A DNA stretch of 64,000 nt from Cytobacillus sp. FSL H8-0458 (GTDB lineage: Bacteria; Bacillota; Bacilli; Bacillales; Cytobacillaceae): NCBI RefSeq assembly GCF_038002165.1, contig NZ_JBBOBR010000001.1, positions 3,286,001 to 3,350,000 of the forward strand, in the 5' to 3' direction. A program made the translations under genes and the position numbers. This document shows, in pieces, positions 7,262-15,327 of this stretch (within the stretch, counting starts at the first letter, position 1; the number at the start of each line of letters is the position of its first letter). The notes beneath the pieces were generated by a model. That model had not been told where the DNA came from and did not search any database. It saw only the letters and a program-made list of their open reading frames with translations.

Positions 7262-7956
7262 TAGATACTAGCTCCCCGAACTGCATCAGTATAACGATTA
7301 AAGGATTCAGGAATATATAACTTGTACTTACTATTTATTTGCTCAATTCGCTTCTCAACTATCCTATATACTTGATCAATTTCATCTTTTGTCAGTAAAT
7401 CTAAAGGAACATTATTGTACATAGTAAATTCAGGGTACAACCTTTTCATAACCTCATCGTACGCCATAGCTGCTTGTTCAGGCTTAGAGTAGTTAGTTCC
7501 GAAATTATACTTAGTACCATCAATTTTAATAAAACATCTATACTTACCATTTTGCTGAGTAACATTTTTATAGTTAAATTTATTATCTTTCCGTGCAGGT
7601 ACATTTCTGTTGTTCTCAGCTGCAGTTGCAATTCTTAAATTATCTGACCGATTATCAAGGGAATTTCCATTCTTATGTTCACTATGTAGGCTAGATTTAT
7701 TACCTGAAACCAGACGATGCATACTAATACTTTTCTTGCTTTCACTATCCCAAGCAACTGCATATCCTTGACGATTCGGATCACCAATAATTCCTTTACC
7801 ATCATGAGTCCAAATGTACTGACCAAGATTAAATTTTAGATAACTCTTCAGATCCGTTAAAGCATATCTCCCATGTGCATTGACACCTTGCAAATAGATA
7901 TATACTAGCTGCCCAACAATTAATGTTCTATTTGGTTCTAGCTTTCTTCTTCCCAT
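7261..7956 (-). CDS. HNH homing endonuclease with AP2 DNA-binding domain
   Basis: This 231-residue free-standing homing endonuclease has a central HNH domain (residues about 85 to 120) with the classic HSEHKNGNSLDNRSDNLRIA. It is followed by an AP2-like domain (about 125 to 175) starting NKFNYKNVTQQNGKYRCFI and containing AAMAYDEVMKRLYPE. The order HNH then AP2 is the usual one. The start has GGGAGAAGAT upstream. Such genes are selfish elements that move between phages, and this one lies between the polymerase-like gene and the HEPN gene. It looks intact. Confidence 0.9.
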   Translation of the reverse strand: MGRRKLEPNRTLIVGQLVYIYLQGVNAHGRYALTDLKSYLKFNLGQYIWTHDGKGIIGDPNRQGYAVAWDSESKKSISMHRLVSGNKSSLHSEHKNGNSLDNRSDNLRIATAAENNRNVPARKDNKFNYKNVTQQNGKYRCFIKIDGTKYNFGTNYSKPEQAAMAYDEVMKRLYPEFTMYNNVPLDLLTKDEIDQVYRIVEKRIEQINSKYKLYIPESFNRYTDAVRGASI

Positions 7957-8313
7957 CTATATCTTCTCCCTTATGATTTAGTTAATGGAAAGGGTGTCGT
8001 CACGACATGCCTATGTTTTGAATCTCCAGAAATAATTCAGTTCAATCAGTACTGGGGAGAAGCAGTACATCTTAAACTAAATTATTTATGCAAATTCAAA
8101 AAACTACTTGAAAAACGAGTTTTATGTGTTATGATTAAATGGGTTATATTGAACTTTTTTATAAATATTAAAAAAAGAAGAGGAAGATATACTCACCCTA
8201 TTAGTGTACTTTAGCTTTCTTTCTTCCCTAAGAGACGATTATCTCTATAGATATAAAAAGTGGCTAGAAATCCTTTGTTCATAAGGTTTCTAGCCACTTT
8301 GAAGTTAATAATG
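7957..8313. other. non-coding gap in the prophage
   Basis: This is 357 bases without a convincing gene. It holds the terminator of the polymerase-like gene at the right. A short inverted repeat, GTACTG and CAGTAC around GGGAGAAG, lies near 8054. The promoter of the homing endonuclease must lie here, but I cannot pick it out. Confidence 0.4.
8255..8300 (-). terminator. strong rho-independent terminator
   Basis: A 14-bp perfect stem (AAAGTGGCTAGAAA with its complement) encloses a 16-base loop and is followed by a T-rich run on the minus strand. It lies 14 bases after the polymerase-like gene and would stop its transcript before the late genes. Confidence 0.88.
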
Positions 8314-10929
8314 TTAAGCTGAGTTTCTTTTCTTCCTCATCGCTAATTTAGACTTCTCTCTGTTTCTTTTAATCTGACAATCTTCACAACGCACTTGTCT
8401 TTGTTTAATTTTTCTAAACTTCGAGTTACAGCCAGTGCAATGTAATGCTTCGTTCAAATTCATTTCTAAATTTTCTTCAATAATTTCTCCAAAACTCTCC
8501 CATAAGCTGTCCTTAAATCTACTCTTCTTATTGTTATACAGGTGTTCAATCAACACATCAGTAACATAATACTCATCTGAATTAACCTCTAACAGTTCAT
8601 CTCTGATTAATTTATATACATACAGCTTACCTTTTTTATTTTGAACGTCTTCATTATGGGCATTTAATAATTCCTTCTTATTCTGATCAAGCTCTTTATA
8701 CCTTTGAATGATAGCCATATCCAATTCAACTGATTTGCTTTTCATCAAGAGCTTGTAATCAAAGGAACCACCAGCAACTTCTTTAAAGGTAATTCTTTTG
8801 TTCGGAATTATCTTTTCAAGCTTATTCACTGTGCTACCGTTACTCTCTTCAACCCTCATCTTCTTTTTAGTACCATTCTTATTTTTATTCTTTTTCTTAT
8901 TGAATTTAAAGAAATGCGGCATCTTTGAATTTATGTATTTTTTTATTAATACCTCTATGTGTTCAGGCCTTGTTAACCTAAAGAGTGTCTTGGCGTAGTC
9001 AATTTCAAAATTCGATTCCATACAGAGCCAAGATATTACATCAAGATCCGGTTTATCACTGTTCCAGACCTTAGTCACTTGGTTGGAAACCTCTCCAATT
9101 GCACCGTTAGTGTCAAAGGCTGCTTTAAGGCTCAAATAAATATTATCAGCATCAATTAACTGTGCTGGAGCTTTCTCCATTTCATAATACAACGGAACAA
9201 CATGATCATTTCTCATATTTCTCTCAGCAACTTCTAATAATTTTTCATCCTTATTCTCTGACAATACAAGTACTTTGTCACCGTCCCAATCATTTTGGAT
9301 CAACTTACTTAAGAGGCTTTCATTTGAAACATAAATAGCATCCGTTTTAAAATACTGTTTCTTTTCTTCATCAATTACATTATCTTTCAAGCCCCATTCC
9401 CTGCTTAAATGAGGACTTCTTAGGATTCCTACTCTACCTGAATCATGCAACCTGCAAAATACTTCATTTTCTTTTAGCAAACTCTTTGCCTTACCTTTGA
9501 ATAAATACTCACTAAAGCTGTACAAATCAGGAATGATAAATGTAAATGAACCATTAACATTAAGTTTACCTGTCCAAGAATCTTGAACTAAACTCTTTTT
9601 CTTGTTTTTTATTGTTTGCTTCGAGTGATCATCATTTAATAATTCAGGGTACATAATTAACGCTCTCTGAAAACTCCTTTTTCTTTCATTCGTTTCAGTT
9701 GCTCCAAGAATTTTCAGCATTACCTTTTTATCATTTCCAATTGAATTAATATCGTTAATTGTTGAGGCAGCAATCTCAGTTAATTCTGCATCGGTTACAT
9801 CAACTAAACTTTGAAGCATTTGATAATTAATCTTACCCTCACTATTCAATTCATCTTCCTCTTCATTCAATTTAGCAGCCTGACATTTATACTTATTGAA
9901 CCTCTCTTTGTAGTCAGCCCAGGATTTAAAATAAGAATGCATCTTAAACTGAGAGCGAGTAAAGATAATCTGTATATCATCCTTTTCAATATCCCACTCT
10001 ACACCATCAATATCTTTAACTTTTGTTCCATGTTGTCTAAAATCATAAACTGCCAATAGACCTTTTATCCAAGGTAACCTAACCATAAAATTCTTTTCTG
10101 AAACGGTGGGTAATATCATACCTACACCATCAGTCACAGTGACAGGTACATCCATTTTTATATTCCGTTGGATTTTATAAGTATCTCTATTTATGTAATC
10201 AACTTCGGAATTTACCACTAAGTCCATATCATCAACACAAATGCATCGATCGATATCAAAGCCCAACCATTCTTCCGAGGCTGAATTTATTAATGCTTTA
10301 TAGCTTAAATATTTATTTATGTTACATCCTTGTTTTTCACTATTATTAATTTCATCTATACCTAGCCCACAAGTGAGCGAACCTTTATGTTTTTCCCATA
10401 AATCCTTCTTGATCCAAACACCTTTTTTCTGCCTTATCTGTCCTGCGCTGGAGGAAAAGTAAACGTACTGTTCACCCTGATGATTAACAAATCCATCTTT
10501 AATTAACCCATCAAGGACTTGAAAATGAAACGACTGAATTACAATAATATCTTCAGTTAATTCATCCTCTTCCAATCCTAAAGTTCGTGTTAACACCGAA
10601 TCAAAAATTGATATAACATTGTTCTTGGTTAACTCATCCGACCTTAAGTTTCTGATTCCCTTATGATTATTAAAGGCAGCATGCAAATCCATTTTTAACT
10701 TTTCAATTTCTTCATTAACTAATCTTATTTCATCATTTATTCCCTTTCTCTTTTCCTTAAGCTCCTTTTTACTCAATTGAGCACTCTTAAGCTTATCCTT
10801 ACTTTTAGTCAACCTTTTCTTATATCCTTTAAGACCAGTGATACGTTTATGTATTTTATTTTCTTCCTCGTTATGAAAGCAATATGTTCCTAAGCTATAC
10901 ACAAAAATTTGTTTCGATAAATTTGTCAT
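8314..10929 (-). CDS. YonO-like two-barrel RNA polymerase (probable)
   Basis: The protein has 871 residues. The first 110 are charged coiled coil. The key motif is QNDWDGDKVLVL, with the DxDGD metal-binding loop at residues 547 to 551, the universal signature of the second double-psi beta-barrel of cellular and QDE-1/YonO-type RNA polymerases. About 40 residues before it, VGILRSPHLSREW (R504 to L508) matches the N-R-x-P-x-L-H type segment that precedes the catalytic loop. After it come GEVSNQVTKVWNS and NFEIDYAKT (D644 to T648), which match the family pattern ending D-x-x-K-T. The C terminus has a zinc ribbon (C831, C834, C848, C851). SPbeta YonO, a single-chain DNA-dependent polymerase for late genes, is about this size. 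It lies between early control genes and head genes, so a role in phage transcription is likely but inferred. Confidence 0.75.
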   Translation of the reverse strand: MTNLSKQIFVYSLGTYCFHNEEENKIHKRITGLKGYKKRLTKSKDKLKSAQLSKKELKEKRKGINDEIRLVNEEIEKLKMDLHAAFNNHKGIRNLRSDELTKNNVISIFDSVLTRTLGLEEDELTEDIIVIQSFHFQVLDGLIKDGFVNHQGEQYVYFSSSAGQIRQKKGVWIKKDLWEKHKGSLTCGLGIDEINNSEKQGCNINKYLSYKALINSASEEWLGFDIDRCICVDDMDLVVNSEVDYINRDTYKIQRNIKMDVPVTVTDGVGMILPTVSEKNFMVRLPWIKGLLAVYDFRQHGTKVKDIDGVEWDIEKDDIQIIFTRSQFKMHSYFKSWADYKERFNKYKCQAAKLNEEEDELNSEGKINYQMLQSLVDVTDAELTEIAASTINDINSIGNDKKVMLKILGATETNERKRSFQRALIMYPELLNDDHSKQTIKNKKKSLVQDSWTGKLNVNGSFTFIIPDLYSFSEYLFKGKAKSLLKENEVFCRLHDSGRVGILRSPHLSREWGLKDNVIDEEKKQYFKTDAIYVSNESLLSKLIQNDWDGDKVLVLSENKDEKLLEVAERNMRNDHVVPLYYEMEKAPAQLIDADNIYLSLKAAFDTNGAIGEVSNQVTKVWNSDKPDLDVISWLCMESNFEIDYAKTLFRLTRPEHIEVLIKKYINSKMPHFFKFNKKKNKNKNGTKKKMRVEESNGSTVNKLEKIIPNKRITFKEVAGGSFDYKLLMKSKSVELDMAIIQRYKELDQNKKELLNAHNEDVQNKKGKLYVYKLIRDELLEVNSDEYYVTDVLIEHLYNNKKSRFKDSLWESFGEIIEENLEMNLNEALHCTGCNSKFRKIKQRQVRCEDCQIKRNREKSKLAMRKKRNSA

Positions 10930-11238
10930 TTAACATTTCTCCCATTCTGTATAAGATTATTTCTAAAAAATACGTATATTTAAATCAAACTATGTATAAT
11001 TGTTCGTCTTTTTATGGAATTAAGATAATAAAAATCGACCACTCAATTTGTGATCTGTTCGTTCGTAATTTGCATTTTTTTAAAACCATGGATATTTAGT
11101 ACAGTTAGAAAACAGCTAGGTTATTTTACTTTTATTATTTATAGATAGATTTATTAAATATTAATTATGTAATAAAATTAAACTTAAAAATAAACTGCCC
11201 TGTGTTATATGTTTACTAAAAATCAATGGTTTTTAATT
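10930..11238. other. non-coding gap upstream of the polymerase-like gene
   Basis: This is 309 bases, extremely AT-rich, between the stop of the winged-helix gene and the polymerase-like gene. It must hold the promoter of the polymerase-like gene unless that gene is read through from upstream. I see no clear terminator, repeat or RNA here. Confidence 0.4.
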
Positions 11239-12282
11239 TCACATATTTGAGGATAATCCCCACATCATATCATCAATTTGCTGCACATTAGGAGCTTCTT
11301 CAGTTGCCTGCTTCATTATTCGGTAATCATTAAGATTCATTCTCTGTATCTTTTTAATAGGTAATTTAATATCTGAAAACGCAAAGTACTCATTAGTTAT
11401 GTATGTGTTGGCCTTTCTTTCACCATCTTCAAGACCAGGCACAAAATACTCTTGATTATGTATGCAATTTACCATCCTATAACATCTAATTGCCTCAATG
11501 TCTTTCTCCAGAGTGCTTATAGGTATTGCTATTTCCTTAGACAACTTTTCAATTGAGACATCATATCCTTCACCGTAATATTCATTCATTCTTTTTAAGT
11601 AGCAGTATAGATAAAATCCTCTAACACCTACCTCTTTCTTACCCATGCAGAATAAGAAAATTTCAAATGGAACTACGTGAAAGTTATGTGGTTCATAAAA
11701 TAAGCCATCTAATATTCCTTCTTTATAAGACTCTGAATCTCTGTGCAAATGTTTTATAGGTATCTTTATTTTGAAGTTTCTCCCCTTCTGGTTAATCAAC
11801 ATCTTTTGAATATCTTTATCCATATCGCTAAAAAAAATGAATTCAAGTTCTGGATCTTTAAATTCCCAAGCAATCGGATAATCATTAGTTGTTTCAGTGT
11901 AGCCAATTTCGTCAAGTATTCCGTTTTTCTTTATTATGTAGTCAACTTCCTGACTTTTTCTTGTATATGTTAAGACTTTCTTTATGTCCTCTATCGTTAT
12001 GTTTATTTCTCCATATTTTGCATTTCTGTATAACCATGAGATTAAGTAATAATAGGAATACGCAAATGCAATATGCTTAGAAATTGCATCCTTATTTTGT
12101 CCTCTCTTTTTCCTAATCCCCTTAACAGTTTCTACTTTAATAAAATTATTAGATTGCTCAATTTTTTTATTCGCTGCCATTTGGATGAACGGTTTCTTGA
12201 TATCATCAAATATTTCATTTGGCATAAAAACCTTTGATTCTTTTTCTCTGTACTGAAGTAATGTCTTTAAATCTTCTTCCAT
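11239..12282 (-). CDS. winged-helix protein, possible replication initiator
   Basis: This 347-residue protein has no signal or membrane span. Residues 215 to 280 read as a winged helix: a helix GVRGFYLYCYLKRMNE, then IEKLSKEIAIPISTLEKDIE with a recognition helix, then a beta wing. An N-terminal helical region (KHIAFAYSYYYLISWLYR) could be a second such domain. Firmicute plasmid and phage replication initiators often have this plan and size, and its place between the regulators and the large polymerase-like gene suits an early replication gene. I do not recognise a specific family, so a transcription factor role is equally possible. Confidence 0.5.
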   Translation of the reverse strand: MEEDLKTLLQYREKESKVFMPNEIFDDIKKPFIQMAANKKIEQSNNFIKVETVKGIRKKRGQNKDAISKHIAFAYSYYYLISWLYRNAKYGEINITIEDIKKVLTYTRKSQEVDYIIKKNGILDEIGYTETTNDYPIAWEFKDPELEFIFFSDMDKDIQKMLINQKGRNFKIKIPIKHLHRDSESYKEGILDGLFYEPHNFHVVPFEIFLFCMGKKEVGVRGFYLYCYLKRMNEYYGEGYDVSIEKLSKEIAIPISTLEKDIEAIRCYRMVNCIHNQEYFVPGLEDGERKANTYITNEYFAFSDIKLPIKKIQRMNLNDYRIMKQATEEAPNVQQIDDMMWGLSSNM

Positions 12283-12326
12283 TTATTAACCTCCGATTGT
12301 TTCAATGTGAATTTGTTTGGATTATG

Positions 12327-12511
12327 TTATTTGCTTAATTTGTATTGATTCAAGACTGCTTGCAATTGCTCATTTATGTAATATAGGCTGTATAAGCGTT
12401 GGCTTTTTGGCTCCATTCCAATATGGATGAATGGTATCCCATGCTTCGATAGATAATCAGACACATGTTTTTGTTATAGCAATAGAAAAAGTCGCTGCGT
12501 GAAAAATTCAT
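12327..12511 (-). pseudogene. DUF5659-like small protein, frameshifted
   Basis: A strong ribosome binding site (GGGGAGGTGG) precedes ATG at 12511. The first frame reads MNFSRSDFFYCYNKNM. The rest of the family-like sequence continues in another frame as SDYLSKHGIPFIHIGMEPKS, then an RLYSLYYINEQLQAVLNQY tail and a stop at 12327. The two parts join perfectly if one TG of ATGTGTCTG is removed, which points to a 2-base duplication. The whole would be 60 residues, the usual size for these phage and plasmid proteins. It could be a real inactivation, a sequencing error or recoding. Confidence 0.6.
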
Positions 12512-12650
12512 TTATGATCCACCTCCCCTCTGAGTTTTAATCATTTTGTATTTTTTCTGATACATTCCTTTAACAAAAATTTGTTAAACTAAATTTAGCC
12601 AAAATGCAGAATACTTTTTCAATCTAGACCCCCATTAATATATTTGCTGT

Positions 12651-12682
12651 CCGACCGTCTTATTGAGTGGTCGGATATTTTT
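12651..12682 (+). terminator. rho-independent terminator with no visible gene before it
   Basis: CCGACC and GGTCGG form a 6-bp GC-rich stem with a 12-base loop, followed by ATATTTTTTA on the plus strand. No plus-strand coding frame precedes it, so it either insulates or ends a short RNA. Confidence 0.55.
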
Positions 12683-12767
12683 TATTTCCAATAAAATCAG
12701 TATTTTACTTGAATACCCTATTTTCCGTTTTGTCGAAAATTTCAACATATAGTAGTTGTTTTTTTGA

Positions 12768-12796
12768 TTGACACACAATATATAGATTGGTAGACT
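12768..12796 (+). promoter_or_regulatory. sigma-A promoter of the basic peptide gene
   Basis: A perfect -35 TTGACA (12768-12773) and a 17-base spacer are followed by the -10 TAGACT (12791-12796). It lies 45 bases before the start codon, with AAGGAGG between. It should give strong expression of a plus-strand gene in the lysogen. Confidence 0.65.
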
Positions 12797-12840
12797 TATC
12801 CATGGGAACACACTTTCTGGTGGGGAAGGAGGTTTAAACC

Positions 12841-12993
12841 ATGGCACGTAAGTCTAGTTCTAAAAAGACAACAAGCCCAAAAGTAGCTTCTCTTGCTTCA
12901 AAAGCTTTAAGAAGTAAAAAGTCCAGCAAAACAACCAAGACACTAGCTGCAACAGCATTGGCACAAGCAAAAAGTAAAAAGAAAGCTAACTAA
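12841..12993 (+). CDS. 50-residue basic Lys/Ala/Ser-rich peptide
   Basis: The peptide is histone-H1-tail-like: MARKSSSKKTTSPKVASLAS then KALRSKKSSKTTKTLAATAL and a Lys-rich end. It has about one third Lys/Arg and no acidic residues. Similar small peptides occur in bacterial plasmids and phages and are usually unannotated. The gene has a strong promoter, an ideal AAGGAGG and its own terminator, so it is probably well expressed in the lysogen. Nucleic-acid binding is an inference from charge. Confidence 0.75.
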   Translation: MARKSSSKKTTSPKVASLASKALRSKKSSKTTKTLAATALAQAKSKKKAN

Positions 12994-13012
12994 CAACATT
13001 TACGGGGAGAGG

Positions 13013-13042
13013 GATAGCAGCAATGCTATCTTTTCTTTTTTT
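13013..13042 (+). terminator. rho-independent terminator with GCAA tetraloop
   Basis: GATAGCA and TGCTATC form a 7-bp stem closed by a GCAA tetraloop and are followed by TTTTCTTTTTTT. It lies 19 bases after the basic peptide gene. Confidence 0.9.
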
Positions 13043-13043
13043 A

Positions 13044-13073
13044 ATCCAATTTTATAAAAATGAAAAATTGGAT
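13044..13073. repeat. palindrome, copy 1 of a repeated phage element
   Basis: ATCCAATTTT and AAAATTGGAT form perfect 10-bp arms around a 10-base spacer. The element is nearly identical to the one at 15328-15355, which suggests a shared binding protein or a replication-related function. Confidence 0.55.
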
Positions 13074-13181
13074 TGCATTTCACATAGTAAACATTTATAA
13101 TATTGATATCAGAGACATGCTCTGTGGATCAGACAAAGCATGTCAATAGTATTCATCCGCCGATATATTTTAGTGGTCAGA

Positions 13182-13907
13182 TTATGAAGCTTTATTAATT
13201 AAACCAGCTATGTAATCAGCACCTTTTGGAGTTACTAATGTCACATGTTTGACACCTATTGGTGTTGATTTTGCTTTTAGTTTAAAATATCCACGATTGA
13301 CATACTGCTGATAAGGCGTATTATCTTTCATCAGTAATTTATTCTCACGCATAAATGCAAATAATGTATTCCTTCCCCATCCTACAATTTTCGCAAGACT
13401 CTTCATGTCCAGTAATCCATCCGAATTTATGAATTGTTCATACTTCTCCACTTTTGGCATAGCAATTAATAGTTGCTCCTTTATCATCCTTTTTTCTTTC
13501 AACTCAGTGAAATATGCTATTGCTCTGTCTTCTTCATTCAATGAGAGGTATTTATCTACAATCCCTAGTTGTTGTGTCTTTATAGTGTAATAATCATCAA
13601 CAAGCATTTCGTAAGCATCCCATGCTTGATTAGTATTTAGAGACTTCGCATGTAACCAAGCTCCTTTTTCAGTCCAAAGATATAAAGAACTGGCTGTTTT
13701 GGCTACTACGGAATTATCGTACTCGTACTTAAATACCTTTAAATCATCATTTATTAATAAAATAAAGTGTTTACCTTCAGTGTATCTAGATGAGTTATTG
13801 TTAAAGTTTTCAGAAATACGTCTTGCGTTAGTTCCATAAGCTTCAGCTAACTGCTGAGTAGTCAATACTCTTTGATTACTTCTTTCAATAATTTGTAAAT
13901 TGTTCAT
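13182..13907 (-). CDS. phage antirepressor (ORF6N-like plus KilA C-terminal domain)
   Basis: This 241-residue protein has an N-terminal domain (residues 1 to 110) starting VLTTQQLAEAYGTNARRISE, typical of ORF6N/Bro-N-type DNA-binding domains, with SLYLWTEKGAWLHAKSLNT near residue 85. The C-terminal 130 residues are the KilA-C/ANT domain, with DGLLDMKSLAKIVGWGRNTL and VTPKGADYIAGLI at the end. Such proteins counter the CI-like repressor during induction. It sits two genes downstream of the repressor in the same orientation. It looks complete. Confidence 0.9.
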   Translation of the reverse strand: MNNLQIIERSNQRVLTTQQLAEAYGTNARRISENFNNNSSRYTEGKHFILLINDDLKVFKYEYDNSVVAKTASSLYLWTEKGAWLHAKSLNTNQAWDAYEMLVDDYYTIKTQQLGIVDKYLSLNEEDRAIAYFTELKEKRMIKEQLLIAMPKVEKYEQFINSDGLLDMKSLAKIVGWGRNTLFAFMRENKLLMKDNTPYQQYVNRGYFKLKAKSTPIGVKHVTLVTPKGADYIAGLINKAS

Positions 13908-14050
13908 TCAATATCTCCTTTATTATTTATATTACTTTTTCATTACAACTTTCTTTATCATTTGAATTTATTACGTCAATATTTTAAAATTAAAGTATAG
14001 ATTGTTTACATATTAGGCTGAAATACTGCCAATACTTCAGCCATTTAAAC

Positions 14051-14464
14051 TTAAATTTGGTCTGAGTTTAGGAACTCATTCCAATCAATCTCGAAATCTA
14101 TAACATTGAAATTGTAGACTTCTTGATAGTAGTCTTCTAACTGAAACTGAAAGAAATTTACAACGGATTCATTTAATTGAAGGTTCGCTTCTTGCAATGC
14201 AGATCTTTCTGTATCTGACTCAACATGAATACTTACAACAAAGGTAGCACTTAGCTGATTTGGCTGGGTGCTATTATTCTGTTCTAAGAATAGATCATGA
14301 ACCTGAACAGATATTGACTCATCTGCCTTATTTGAGAGTGTAAGTTCTTTCATCCTTAAGACAATTTCTTCATGCAGGTTAGAAACATCCTGATTTGCAA
14401 CTGTATTCACCTTGATTTCCCCAAAAACCTTACCGCCTTTTACTGCTTCGATAGTTGCTGACAT
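14051..14464 (-). CDS. hypothetical protein of the lysogeny region
   Basis: This 137-residue acidic soluble protein starts at the ATG at 14464, which has AAGGGGG 9 bases upstream; an in-frame upstream ATG at 14491 lacks a site. Beta-like stretches (KVFGEIKVNTVAN, ATFVVSIHVESD) alternate with helices. I do not recognise the family. It lies between repressor and antirepressor genes, so a role in early control or host takeover is plausible only from position. Confidence 0.6.
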   Translation of the reverse strand: MSATIEAVKGGKVFGEIKVNTVANQDVSNLHEEIVLRMKELTLSNKADESISVQVHDLFLEQNNSTQPNQLSATFVVSIHVESDTERSALQEANLQLNESVVNFFQFQLEDYYQEVYNFNVIDFEIDWNEFLNSDQI

Positions 14465-14611
14465 TTCATAATTCCCCCTTGGAATAACCATTAGTTTATT
14501 TTGTGCTGCGTTTATTGCTACTTATGTTAAGTCTTAGATGTATGTATCAATTAGACTATTTCTTATAAGCGTCCCCTCCCTTCAAGGGTAGGCGATCAAT
14601 TAAGACCGCCC

Positions 14612-15085
14612 TTATTTTCTTAAATGCTCCTTCAGTGAAGGCTTGTATTTAAAAATTAACTCGTCTAATTCATTCATAAATTCCCTATTATCAATTAGGT
14701 GTTCTGATATCAACATTAATGATTTCAAATTTATACTAGCTACTAATCCATCTTTTGAAAGTTGATTAAGCTTATTTGCCTCATCAAGACCCTTGATATA
14801 TTTCCTACTCATAGATTCTTCAATTTGTCTCATTGTCTCTTGGATAAGATAGATAGTTGTTATTGTTTGTTTATCACTAGCCGAAATTTCTTTTGAAAAT
14901 AATTCTTTATTAATGTTGCTGAATTCAGGAATATTAGTTTGTAGATCATTGAGTCTTTTCTCCGGAATTCTTGATGTTTTTCCCTTAATCCAGTCGGTAA
15001 CAGTTTGATTACTGACTCCTATTTTCTCTGCGACCTCCTTATACTGAATATCGAATACTTTACAAATAAATTCTAATCCGATCAT
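14612..15085 (-). CDS. XRE-type phage repressor
   Basis: This 157-residue protein has an N-terminal helix-turn-helix (residues 15 to 40: YKEVAEKIGVSNQTVTDWIK) and a mainly helical C-terminal domain, probably for dimerisation. It has no peptidase motif, so it is not a LexA-type self-cleaving repressor. Three 15-base palindromes directly upstream are its likely operators, and the antirepressor two genes downstream is its likely antagonist. Confidence 0.82.
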   Translation of the reverse strand: MIGLEFICKVFDIQYKEVAEKIGVSNQTVTDWIKGKTSRIPEKRLNDLQTNIPEFSNINKELFSKEISASDKQTITTIYLIQETMRQIEESMSRKYIKGLDEANKLNQLSKDGLVASINLKSLMLISEHLIDNREFMNELDELIFKYKPSLKEHLRK

Positions 15086-15108
15086 TATAAATTTTACACC
15101 TCTTCTTT

Positions 15109-15184
15109 TCTGACTGAATCAGATGTTAACTTTATAATAATCTGACCGAATCAGATTGTCAATATTATTTCTGATTTAATCAGA
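15109..15184. promoter_or_regulatory. three palindromic operators of the phage repressor
   Basis: TCTGACTGAATCAGA (15109), TCTGACCGAATCAGA (15141) and TCTGATTTAATCAGA (15170) share the form TCTGA-N5-TCAGA. Their centres are 32 and 29 bases apart, close to three helical turns, so dimers would sit on one face. They lie 24 bases from the repressor start, which suggests autoregulation. Confidence 0.82.
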
Positions 15185-15327
15185 AAAATTTTTTTCACTG
15201 ATAACCATTAATAAGACTATATTCCCAATAAACTACAATTTCAAGAGGTTGACTTCCAAAAAAATACAAATATCAGCAAGTTTTTTATAGTTTTTTAACT
15301 TTTTTTCAAAAAAATTGAATTTCCCAC

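Larger units (their letters stand above)
12512..12840. other. intergenic control region between diverging genes
   Basis: This is 329 bases between the minus-strand early genes and the plus-strand basic peptide gene. It holds a hairpin terminator at 12651 and the TTGACA promoter at 12768, both described separately. The part from 12540 to 12650 has no gene that I can see, yet a plus-strand terminator follows it. A small RNA is possible but unproven. Confidence 0.4.

Noticed and set aside
11034-12674. Inverted 12-base match CGACCACTCAAT on both sides of the winged-helix gene
   Set aside because: Matches of this length are expected by chance many times over in 64 kb, and the right copy is simply part of a terminator stem.
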